Source: Desmodus rotundus (Eukaryota > Chordata > Mammalia > Chiroptera > Phyllostomidae). From it: a stretch of 64,000 nucleotides of DNA. Shown here one piece after another: positions 13,001-25,000 of the stretch; the stretch's first letter is position 1, and each line of letters starts with the position of its first letter. The position numbers were made by a program, and so were the translations under genes. The notes beneath the pieces were generated by a model, which was not told the origin of the DNA, did no database searches, and worked only from the letters and a program-made list of their open reading frames with translations. The stretch is from positions 21,511,735 to 21,575,734 of the forward strand of contig NC_071396.1 of NCBI RefSeq assembly GCF_022682495.2, read 5' to 3'.

Positions 13001-16000
13001 CACTCTTTGGAATGTCTGCCACTTACAGAGAAAACCTAGCCAGACCAGGGAGTGACGAGAAGCCCCCTCCTGGAGTGCTTTCCCTCTGTAGTGCGTCCCG
13101 CAGGTCTCGGGGCCTGATCGGATTGGTGGCCAGTCCCCTCTCACTGGGCTGTCTCCTTGGGTGTTTCCTTTCTGCTTGTCTGGGAGGCCAATCACAGTAA
13201 AGCAGTCAGGGTGTTATCAGTGGAAAGAACTCCACAGATGCGCTTTCAACTTCACTTGGGCAGAGAAACCTTTCTTTCACATGAAGTATATAAAACAGAT
13301 GAATGGAGCCTGGTGCCTGGCACTTGGTAACTTTCTTTCTAACGCATGCATAAAGTTAGAGACGCTCTGCCTGGAAGGGGTACTGAGCCCCACGGGGGTC
13401 CCTAAGCAGGAAGACCCAGCCTGTAGGTTTCTGAGATCCCATCTGAAGAATACTGGTCTCAGCCTAGAATGGGCTTGGCATCTGCGGAGACAGTGGAGAC
13501 AGACCTTGTCAGGCTTGAGCCCCTTCTCCGTGCAACTCAGACAGCTGGTGGACCCCTGCCTGGCAGGGTTTGTGCCCTGACTCCTCTGCGTCCCTAGCTG
13601 GTACGGCTAAGCTAAGGACCCGTTCAGTACTGGAGAAATGTCTCTTCCGAGGTGCCATATGAGCAGGTCTTGGCTGCACATGGGTTCACTATAATGTGGA
13701 ATGTTTTGGAAGAATCAGGTGCTTATTCAGCTCTCCATATTTGCTTTATTCCCAGGCCCGAAATAGGGATGATAATAAGAATAACGGTTGGTATTGCCCA
13801 GTGTCGGAAGAGAGAGATTTTTAGCTTCATAATCCCGTTATCTTCACTTTGTTACTAAATCATCACAAATCCACATCTTGGTTTATTTTTATTTCTCCAT
13901 TTGCAAAATATTTAGCCTTGCTTAACCGTTATGTACATTTCCTCCTGTATTGTTAAAATATTTTGTATTTTATATAATACTTAACATTAAATATTTAAGG
14001 TAGTATTTTTTGTTGGTTATATGAAAGTGATAACTCAGCAATGGATCCTGGAAGCGGTAATTAAGTTTGATTAATTACCGCTTCTGCGGATCTGAGATGA
14101 GGCGTTAGCCAGTGCTCGGTGTTTCCTGGGAGCGCTGGTGGGCTGGGCTCTCCTTCTCTCTGTGTCCACTTTGTGTATTTGTGTGGTAACATAGGCAGGT
14201 TTCCCTGCCCTTGTTACTACTGAGAATGCTATTGTGTGTTCGCTTTTTCCATGTCTTTCCACAGGAAACTAGCTATCTCTTGAAAGTCAAAGCGAAGTTC
14301 TAGCCACGGTGCACAGTCAGGTACAGCATATACGAGGGGTGTGTTGGCTGCATTGTATGTGCACGTGTAAAGTTAGGAAGGTTGGTGTAAAAGGGGAGAA
14401 ACCTCCCAGGCAAAGAGTTAGCCGGTGCAGAATGGCTGTGGCAGAACCAAGTTGGCGTGTCGAAGGGCAGGTAGCTGTGGAGGGCGGGAGGAGCCCTGGG
14501 CAGCCCCAGCCCTCTGGGCTGGACTTCAGATTCCATCCCAAGGACTAAGATCCAGGACTTGGGGTTGTTTTTTTACGGCGATGTGTTTAACTTTTCGCTC
14601 AGTTCTGAACTCATCTCTTTGACTTCCAGAACTTGTAATCATTACATGATGCGGTTTTCTCTTTGGAAGCATGCTCATTTTCACACGTTTGCTTCGTAAG
14701 ACAAACAAATCTCTCGAGTGCTGCCCTCCCCAGTTTCAGATTCAGATTTGTTCTTTCTTGATTCGGACCTGTAGGCCCTCCTGGACCACATCCCAATGCT
14801 GCTTTCGTCCTGTGCCGCCCGCTTCGCTCTCCCCTCCGGAGTTCGGCGCGAGCTGCTTTCTTCCTTCTATCATGCTAGGTTTTCAAAAATTATCAAATGA
14901 ATCTATGTGCGTAGAGGCTGTACCTCTGCCTCGTTCACCTTTACACCTCTCTGGGCCCCGTGTAGCTGGCCGAGAGCGTTTCGTTTCCCCTTGGCTCTGA
15001 TTCTTGCACCGTTTCACAGCTGGTCCCGACCTTTGTTTAGGGAATGGAGAACCAGCCCTAGAAGGTTGCTATTCCTGGGGCGTCTGTATGCCTTTTGCCA
15101 TGGAATTGGGTGAAGAATCACATTTTCACTTTCCTTGTCATAACAAGAGCTTATTTCTGTTTCACAGCTTGACTCAAGTGTTGGAAATTTTGCAGAACTC
15201 ACTATGTAAATCTGTCTAATACAATATTTATTAACTCACTCTCGCAGTCGAAGACACTTAGTTGGCTCTCTTGGAGTCAGAGAAGTGTTAGGAGCTTCAA
15301 GTGTCTGGAAAGGAGAAGTTAACCCTGGCGGGTGTCATTTCCGAATTCCCAGACAAATGGTGCCTGCCATTCAGGGGCCCCCCTCCCTGTTTGGGGGGCT
15401 GCATCTGCTCCTGGGTTGGCACACCTTTCCCGCCCATTTCCAGACCCTGATTGTACAGAGTATCACTGACCAGTTAGGAAAAAAGCACCACTAACCACAA
15501 AAGAAAACATTGACCTTTTATAAGACACCCAAGAAATTATTTATTTAATGCTTGATAAGATCTTAGGAAACAGCGAATAATGTTTTGGTTGACTTTCCAG
15601 ATGCTGTGTTTCTTTAGTCTCTAGTCAAGTTCAGGTTTGCTGTTAATGGACAAGGTGTGAATTTTTCTTATTTTATTCTACAAGGAGTCTTAGAGTTTAT
15701 TCTTCCTGATGACTCTCCTTGTTCCCCCCCTGCCCCCCCATACACTTTATTTTTTCTGCAAATTGCCTTTTGCGATCACAGTGAAAAATGAAGGAGACGT
15801 CTAAAAACATTGTGGGCCCGCTTGACAAAGCAAAAGAATGTGCTCAGAGAGGGACAGAGAAGTTTGATGTTGTCGGGGTAACCAGTCTTCAAGTTTCCTG
15901 TAGCCTCTCTGCTTTAAATACACCCGCAGTGCAGTGTGGGAGTAGACCCGCCTTCCCTCAGGAGGAGCAAATGGATGGGAAGAGCTGTCCAATTTGCCCT

Positions 16001-19000
16001 TACTGTGCTCACATCAGGGAGGCCCGAGGCGTGGGCTGAGGAGGCCACTCCCACCCAGCACCTGTGATTGACAGGGCCTGTGGCAGGGGAGCGTGGCCTG
16101 GAATGGAGGGGTGTTGTCATGGCCACTGTGGCTTCCACCGTCTGTTCTGTTCATCTGAGAATTCTTGTGTTTCAAGGATATCAGGTCAAGTATAGTGTAA
16201 GCTATTGTGTTCCGTGGCCAAATATGTTTAACACAATGTTACGTATTTTGGCTATTTTTTAACTTCTTGTTTGTTCCTGAATTTCCCTTGTCCTCTTACA
16301 ATACATGCGAATCATGTGCGTCTGCTGTTGGGGAGCCGAGGGAAGAGAATCTCAGCCTGGTACAATTTTTCAGCTCTTCGGTTGATGTTTGTTCTAGATA
16401 GTTAGCTTTGCTTCCATTTTCTTTCCTTTACGTGAAATATTTTTCATGGTTGACGTCTGTGTCCACTACAGTGTGGCTGAAGGGTAACATGATGAACATG
16501 ACCGAGTTTGTTACGGATTTTTTACATGCGTCTGAAATGACACATTTTACTTAAATATTCAGCAAAATTTTAAAAAATTCAGATGACTCACTGGGTTTAT
16601 ATTAATATAGGTTAATATACATTTCAAAACTCCTGATGGTGAGACGATTCTCATATGTTTATAGCTTTCACTGTGGGGTTTTAAATAGGAATATTCACCA
16701 TGTGACTCAGCAGTTTAATTGGCACCAGAGAACTGTGGGCGGAGGAACGCTTAGTCCCCACTGCCCCAGGCCCTTGGCTGTGCTCTGTCCCAAGTCGGGC
16801 CTGATGGGGAAACCCTTTTCATGCCTGCACTTAAAAGGTTTTAAAAGTGGACCTTAAGCTCTCTACAGTGAATGGTATGTGTTCTGTAGGTGCCAAATAA
16901 ATTCAAGAGCAAGCGTGCTGTCTGTTATTACTGGTAGAGAGAGACTCACCACCTTGAGATCGCCCCTTTCCTGTGGTGACGTCAGCACTTCTGTGAGGAT
17001 TACTGATCTGTTTGAAGCGAGTAGCACAGCTGGGAGCGCAGATGCAGTGGCTTTGCTTGCGTAGACTCACAGAGTGCCCTGTGTGTGGCTGTGACTGTCG
17101 TTTGTTTATTCATTTAGCAGATGTGTACCGGGAACCTGCTGTGTCCAGGCAGGCCATTGGAAACTAGGAAATCAAAAGGCAGTGAGACACGTCCCCTGCT
17201 CTCATGAAGAGCGGGACCAAGAGCAGAAGTAAACCGACCATTAGAATATTCTGAGCAGGACACTAACGTCGTAGAGATAGGCCTGGGCGTGCGGGCGCAG
17301 CACCGACCTGGGCTTGCTCAGGGCGGTCCTGTTAGGTGGGGTGGTGTCTAAGCAGAGACCTGAGGTATCTAGGAGAAACGCGGGGGAAGGGGGCATGGAA
17401 ATAAAGGTGCTGGCCATTCAGAGGTTACTGCTGCCCCGGGCTCCTTCTCTGCTGCCACACTGTGATTTACAAGAATATAGACTGTTGCGCTTTCCAGCTG
17501 TTCATCTGATGGAATTCTCTGTCTCTGAGTTACATTTAAAATGCCAAATTTCAGTTAATTAGTTTGAATATATTAGCCAGCACTGTAACAGTGTTGTGTA
17601 TTTTTGTTGCAGAAATGCATGTTATGTGGGAGCACAAGACACAGGCCCCACCCCACAGGGCGTGACTTCTGACAAATCTCTGTGCCCTCTTGGACTCTGT
17701 CTCCTCCTTTGAGTTAAAGAGCATAAATCATGAAATTCCTTAAAGCATTTTGAGCTCTAATATGCTGTTATTTTAGGCTTAAAAGGGTAAAGTAGAGGAG
17801 AGAGTGCGAGTTGAAAGAGGTGAACTTGGATTTGGGCTTTTCCTTCCTGAGGTCTTGAGGCGGCCCCGTTAGCTCTTCCTGGGCCGCGTGCAGGAGCACT
17901 GGCTTCCAAAGAAGACTCTGCTTTCCAAGTGACGTCTTTCCCCTGAAAGACGAGGGAATTGCCTGTACCGACATACTTCGTTCTCACCGAAAGTCTTGTG
18001 TGTCTCTCTGTGTCTGTGGTCGCTGTCTTGCCTGCAGCTTCTGAGGAAAAGGCACATAGGAAATGACATCGTGACCATTGTCTTCCAAGAGCCCGGAGCA
18101 CTTCCCTTCACTCCAAAGAGCATCCGGTCCCACTTCCAGCACGTCTTTGTCATAGTCCGCGTGCACAGCCCCTGCACCGAAAGCGTGTGTTACAGGTGAG
18201 TCAGCTGACCCCGACCCCTCACGCTCCGGGGGCATTTCAACAGACCCGTTCCCCAGAGGTTGTCGCTCTCTGTGATTATTTTTTAACCCCATAATTATCT
18301 TTTTTCCTTAATTATATTTCCCTCTGTCTCCGCTCAGGTGCTTTCTGTAATAAATAATTGCCTTCTTGCCGTTTTTGAAAAAAACGAAGTGCCTCACAGT
18401 CGAGAACGCTAAATTACACACTTCCTCTATTTCCCCCTTAAAAACTTCCTCCAGCCCCTGCCAGAGCCATAACTGAATTATTCCCAGGCTCGGAAGTCGA
18501 TGATGTGGCCATTTCAGTTCTTCTTGAGCAGAAGAAACCATTGCAGTGGTGAAACCCTGCTGCCCATCCCGGCTCCTGGGAACGCACCCCCCCCCCCCCC
18601 CCCGCAGGACCTCGGGGCTCCCGCTCGCCTTGGCGACGTCCCGCTGCCATCCCCGTCCCTCAGACCACGGCCTCACACTCCCAAGGCTGTTTCCAACAAG
18701 GCCTGCTTTTCTTCTTTCCTCCTGAGAAAGAGGAAACAGCTGCCACTGGAAGGTCTCACGTGGGGTTCCGGGAAAAGAGTGGGTCTTTGACCTGAGGCCG
18801 GGGTGCTTTGTATGAATTGTTTTGCTTTTCAGAGCCTTTGATTCCTTCTCTTAACCGTGGGGATGATAGTACCGACCTCAGTGTGTAGTTGTGAAGAATA
18901 AAGAGCAGAAATTGTGCAGAACAACTGTAGAGGCCCTGGCACATGTCATAGGTTATTTCCTTTAATATCCTAACAGGGCCCTGGCCAACCTGCTGCCGAC

Positions 19001-22000
19001 TGCCGGCGGGGCCTGGGTGGGGCACACAGGTGTGGGTGTGAGAACATGGGGGAAGGGGGTGGCGATGAAGACCAAAGAGCGTGGCTTTCTCAAGGCAGAG
19101 GAACCAGTCTGTGCGTGAGAGGTTGCCAGTTGACATGCCCAGCCCGGGCCCAGCCCCTCTTAAAAGAACACGGCATGTAAACCGGGAGTCCTTAGCCTGC
19201 CTGTTGCCTCGGAGTCAGCGTGTTAAATCCAGCAGGTCGCCGACCCCTCAGAGTGTGCGGTGTCCTGATGCACGCAGTAGGCCTGGGCCCCTGCGTGTTT
19301 TCTCCCGTGGTGATTTTCATGCCTGCCCAGGTGAAATACCACTGGCCTAACGCTCAGATCCACGCACTGATGCTCCAAAAGAGGGAGATGGAGGAGGAGG
19401 GGAAAACTGTGATATCCTGTGTAAACGCGATGCTTCTCTAGAGAGTGTCAGTGCCAGCACTGTGAGCTCGTGCGGGTGCTGCGGCAGGCAGTCTGGCTGA
19501 GGATGACCCGCGGTGCCACCCGGTGCAGATCGCAGTTCAGATGGCTGGTGGGCCGCACTTCCTCCTCTCAGGAAGATCGTGCTGCCCAGCGAGTGTCACA
19601 TCTGCATGCGTGGAAGAGATGCCCTCACCTCGCACAGGTGGTCTCCGTGGCGTCTGCCACAGATGCAGCATCCTCACCAAAGGAGAGCTGAGTCCACTTG
19701 AACCGACAGAGAGATGAGCAGGCCACGTCCCCACAGCTCCACGTGACGTGATTTTAGCCTGAAACTGGAAACGCAAATGCAATGAATCACCTGTTTTTTT
19801 AATATAAGATTTCTTCTATTAGTTGCAGCCACTGCAGAGCTGAGTCGGAAGGATTTATGTATCCACGTACTTTCCAAGATAAACTCACAGCAAAACGGAC
19901 CCCTGTTTGATCTATACAGAGTGGCGACTTCCACTCTAGAAAGCTCAGTATGCAGCCCCCCCTGGCAAAAATTAGATGAGGGTGTTAACTCGGTGATTGC
20001 TGGTGACAATAGTAATCACAACAGTTGGGGTCACAGTAGCTTTGCATGCATTGTTTCGTTTAATCCTCACTCACTGTGGGCTTTTGCGGATGGCCCTGTT
20101 TTGACCTCCATTGTTCAGGTGAGGAAACTGAGGCACTGACAGGTTAAGTAATTATCTGGGAGTCTCTCTGAGCGGTGGGGCTGGGGCACCAGATGCCGAG
20201 TGAAAACCCCCGACTTTGCGTAGTGAGAAATGTACGTCTCTGTGGTGTTGCTTTCACGGGAGGGGTCTTACATCAAAATCAACAAAAGTCATCACATTCT
20301 TGGGGTACAATTAGTTCTGAAAATTATCTTGTTTCCACCTACTGGGAATTACCTAAATCAAGCAAAAGAATACTCCTTTTGCCCTCAACTCTGCTCAAAA
20401 GAATTAGGGATTATGTGAATCTCGTAACAGGGGACCTGTAACGGATCCCCATCCCCAGGGTGCAGCAGAAATCAGAGTAGCCGAGCGCAAGTTCCGCTGC
20501 TTTTCTTGCACGACTCTGATCTCAGGTGCACAGGATTGCTGAGTATGAGGCAGGCCTGTATCGTCCTGCACCGGGATTCCAGGTAGATATTAGGGTTGGT
20601 AATTTGGAGCAAAAAGGAGCCCCGCACTGAGAACCATCTGGGAGCGTATTTAGCTATAAAGAGTTTTCCTGCAGCTTTGGCTTTAAGTGCTTACAAGCCG
20701 TCGTCAGGGCTTGAAATCCACAGAGCTGAGTGCAAAAAAAGACATCCTGCAATGTGTCAGGTGGGACTCGGCCTCCGCCGTTCTGTGAGGTGATCACAGA
20801 GTGATCGCTGGTGCATGAGGCCCAGTACAGGGAGGGCAGGTTCCAGTGCACAGAAGGCCACTGGGCGTGTTGATTGGAGGAGCGGAGAAGCACCAAGGGG
20901 ATGTTAGACGAATCACGGTCTAGACAGGCAGCCTCAGGTCAGCATTCTGGGCGGTAGGTACCGTGCAATGACACATTAATTCCTGCTCTGTGTGGGATGT
21001 TTTCAGGTCCTCCCCTTGAGGACACGAGTGAATCCCTCACACCACCCTCTGGTGTGGTGCAGTCTCGCTGTCCTGCATGAGTGTGCTGTGTCTGTCCAGT
21101 AGGAAGCCGTCCTGCCCTCCCCTTCTGTCCTGACTAAGCGACCCCCCATCCAGTCCGCAGTGTCGCTGCTCAGTTCCCAGAAGGTGACTCACTCTTTGCA
21201 GAATGTGCAGGCTTTAGCAAATTCAGGAGCTGTCTGCGCACCAGGAGCTTTTTAGAGGCTGACCCACCACATTCCAGAAAATGAATTCACACCTGGCAGC
21301 CAATTTGGACGGAATGTTTTCATGCCTTAATTCATCTCTTTCAGGATTCTCTGCTTGATGAAAATGGAACCTAGATTGCTTCCTTTGTTTATCCCAGCGT
21401 AGAAAATACCGGCCTGGGCAGATGTGGGATTAGTACAAATTCTTGGTCTGCAGTTGGGAGGTAGATGCTGTGGGCTTCACTCACTCACTCACTCACTCAC
21501 TCCAGTCTTTTATTTGTTATGTTATTAATTAACTCCTCATAGTTGCTTGTATTCCAACCAGGATTTGAGACAACCGAAATGCCTGTTTGATGTAGGGGAA
21601 CATCATCGGTTTTGATTTATTAAGGTGGTTGGTAGAATCACTGTACAGTTGCTTTTTTCCAGTCCCTGGAATCTCTTAAAACTACTCCCATAAAATATTC
21701 ATTTAGATTTTCAAAATGGGATCAAGTGACTCTGTACTCCTTTAAAAAGCCACCGCTCAGAATTTTGGCGCTGAGGGTATGACCCTGTGTCCAGTGCAGT
21801 GACAGCATCCCAGTCAACCCCTGGGCCAGCCTCACTTCTACAGCCAGTGTCCCTGTCGTTCTCAGTGAGAACGAGCTACAGAGCTAGAGACCAGCTTGGC
21901 GCGGGCGGGGACTGCACGTCCCATTCCGCGGTGCCTCCATGTCCACCCCCTATCTTAGCTCGGGCGGCCGTGCCAACTGCCACAGGTTTCATCCTTATAG

Positions 22001-25000
22001 TTCGGGAGTCCGGAGTGCCCAGGTCAGGGTATCGGCAGGTTTGGTTTTCCCCAGGCCTCTCTCCTTGGCTGGCAGATCACCATCTCCCTGTGTCCTCACA
22101 TGGTCTGTCCATGGTGTCTCTGAGTGACCCGGTCTTGTATAAGGACACTGGTTAGACTGGATGAAGGCTTACCCTCGTGACTGCATGTTGACTTCATTTC
22201 TTTAAAGGCCCGGCCTCCAAACCCAGTCTCGTTCCCAGCCACTGGGGGTTAGGGCTTCAACATACAATTTTTGAGGGGCCGCAACTCAGCCCATAGCATG
22301 CCTTATCTGCTGGGTTAAATACAAAGCAAGAAATAAAAACTCGGCGTCTGGAAGTTAGGGTGGCAAGTAGCCCCAAAGCAGACGGCTAAGTCGAAAGTGT
22401 GCCTATGGAGTATGAAGGCAAGTTCTGTGGCCCCACAGCTCACCTTGTTTCCTTTTCTTCCTCAGTGTGGGAGTTTCTAGGTCAAAAGATGTGCCACCGT
22501 TTGGCCCACCGATTCCCAAAGGCGTAACTTTTCCAAAGTCAGCCGTGTTTCGGGACTTCCTTTTAGCCAAAGTAATCAATGCGGAAAACGCCGCCCACAA
22601 ATCGGAAAAGTTCCGAGCGATGGCCACCCGGACGAGGCAAGAGTACTTGAAAGACCTGGCGGAGAACTTCGTCACGACGGCCACTGTGGATACCTCTGTG
22701 AAGTTCAGCTTCATTACGCTGGGGGCCAAGAAGAAGGAGAAAGTCAAGCCGAGGAAGGACGCCCATCTGTTCAGCGTGGGCGCGATCATGTGGCACGTGG
22801 TGGCGCTGGACTTCGGCCAGTCTGCCAACATCGAATGCCTGCTCGGCATTTCCAACGAGTTCATCATGCTGATTGAAAAGGGCTCCAGGAACGTGGTCTT
22901 CAACTGCTCCTGCAGGGACGTCATTGGGTGGACCTCAGGGCTCAGGAGCATCAAGGTGTTCTACGAGAGGGGGGAGTGCGTCCTTCTGTCTTCCGTGGAT
23001 GACTGCGCCGACGACATGCGGGAGATTGTCCAGCGACTGGGGGTACGTACGGTTTCTATTCCTGCCGTGCTCAGGGCTTCCGTCCCCACGCCTGTGAGCT
23101 TTCACAGTGCAGTCCCACCGGGATTATGCCGCCTAGGGAACGCATTACTGCTTCTTGGGGATCCAGAGCTTAGCTTTCAGTGCTGGGTTGTTGCGGAATA
23201 CACGGGTGGTGGAGAAGCACCCGTTACCAGTTGACTGGAAGGGAGGAGGGAAACCAGCTTTCAAAAGGGAGTCTCGGGTAGATCTTACAGCGTGTGGAGG
23301 GAAGACAGGACCGTCGTCTAGATAGTGTGTCTGCAGAGATGCCCGTGGCGTTACCGTACCCGAGGGGACTGGGCACAGAGTTGCCGCTGACCTTATGAAC
23401 CGGTACGTGCTCTTTGCGTCTGCAGCCGTGTGCGTGTCTGTGCGGTAGGTGTTTTCGTTTAAGCTGCCGGGTTAAATATGTTACTAGTCGTACAGACCGC
23501 ATTTCTTAAGGAGGTTTTATAGAATCACCCACACAGAAATGAGTCACCAAAGGTTTTTTAATGTTTTTCTTTAGTACAAAACCCCTAAATATGATGTCCA
23601 TGGGTGTAACAGTTGTATTTCTACTCCTAATTTTAACAAAGGAAGATACAGAGTTTAGTGTGACTATATACAATAGAGTTATAAGAAAAAATCAAATATA
23701 ATATAAGGACAAAACATTTCTTGGCAAAAGAATTACTTGTGTAAATCATCCCCCAAGGGATGTATATTTCATTAATTAGAAAAGATTTAGTCAATGGTGG
23801 ACCGGGAGGGAGGAGGAACTATGCCCGTTTCGTGCTCCTGTCCTCCCACCAAGTAGGAGTCTGCCCTTTGTTACTCGAAATCACACTCCAGAGACAGGAC
23901 ACCCAAGTCCGTGCCCGCCAGCCCTGGAGAAATGGCGTCCTCACTTGCAGACACTGTTGGCAGGCCTTCGTGTGTTCGGCAGTAGTGAGTGTCAGCTGCG
24001 TGTGGTGTGCCAACCTCGCCGCAACTTGGGGATGGTAGAGCCCGTGGCTACTTCGTGTGCCTGGGCAACGGGCTTACCCCCGGAGTGTCGGGACTCACTG
24101 TGCTTTGGGGAATGCTGCAAGTGCTTCTCTTTAGGAGATCCACCAAGCCACCGTAATCTGTGCTCCCGAAAGCACAACACAAGCAAATGCCTCTTCACCA
24201 GCCACCGAAACGCCCGTCCCGCGGGCTCTTACCCAGCCCCCGTTCTGTGGTCCCCGTCCTGCCACTCTCCTGGAAAGTGACTGCATCTCTCACGTGACTC
24301 AGATGCCTGACGTCTGCAGTGTATTCGAGGAGCTACGTTCTGTGTCTGGGACGACTTGCAGTGGGAGGTGGGGGCGAGTTCCCCAGAGACCTGAGGGAGT
24401 GGCACCTAAGGTTGGTGCGGGGCAGCGGCAGCAGAAACGGAGAGGAAGAGGACTGCGTGGTCCTTGGGGCGATGTTGGGAGTGACAGACGTGAGCTCAGC
24501 GTGTGTTCTGTGCTGGTGGGAAGTGAAGTGGAAGTGAGGAGCGTCTGCTCCTCAGGCAAAGACGGGAAGGCAGAGAGACCTTAGCGCAGAGGGACAGACA
24601 GGCCAGCTCCCTGGGTGCGTGGCCTGTGCCTGCACCCGGGACCACTCTCACAAGGACCCAGGTCTGGTTCAGTCCCCGCCTCTTGCTGTCTTGATAGTCC
24701 GAATAATATTTGACCCCCGGGCCCTGCGTTTATTTGCCCTTTGCCCCAGGCCACACAGGTTGCGCAGCCAGCCCTGGGTGCGTGGACAGAGGGCCGCTGT
24801 TTCCATGTGGTAACTGAGTCCGGGTAAGGATGTGAGGGACTCCAGCAAAAGGGAACACGGGATCCTTCAGCCTTTGCCAGTGTTGAGAAGCAAGAAATAG
24901 CAGCAGACAAAGGTGGGCAGGTGGCGGGTGGTTGGAGGAAACCAGGAGCGAGAGAGAACAGAACAGAACAGAACAGAACAGAACAGAACAGAACGGGTGG

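Larger units (their letters stand above)
10521..18037 (+). other. SIPA1L2: intron D-E
   Basis: This 7.5 kb intron ends in 'tcttgcctgcag'. It holds MIR fragments at 12088-12300 and 17655-17765, an ancient repeat at 17105-17340, and hairpin-forming inverted repeats at 12092-12150 and 14051-14084, all listed separately. The segment 13860-14060 is very AT-rich. I see no gene. Confidence 0.7.
18196..22465 (+). other. SIPA1L2: intron E-F
   Basis: This 4.3 kb intron ends in 'cttcctcag'. It contains a 17-base poly-C run (18587-18603), MIR fragments at 18813-18990 and 20013-20165, a (CACT)n tract at 21477-21502 and an ancient repeat at 21950-22300. I see no gene. Confidence 0.7.

Noticed and set aside
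21477..21502. Regular short repeats as a possible array
   Set aside because: A simple (CACT)n microsatellite; no spacers, so nothing CRISPR-like, and the genome is mammalian.
22403..22954. 183-codon open frame on the minus strand
   Set aside because: It lies mostly antisense to SIPA1L2 exon F and mirrors its codon bias.
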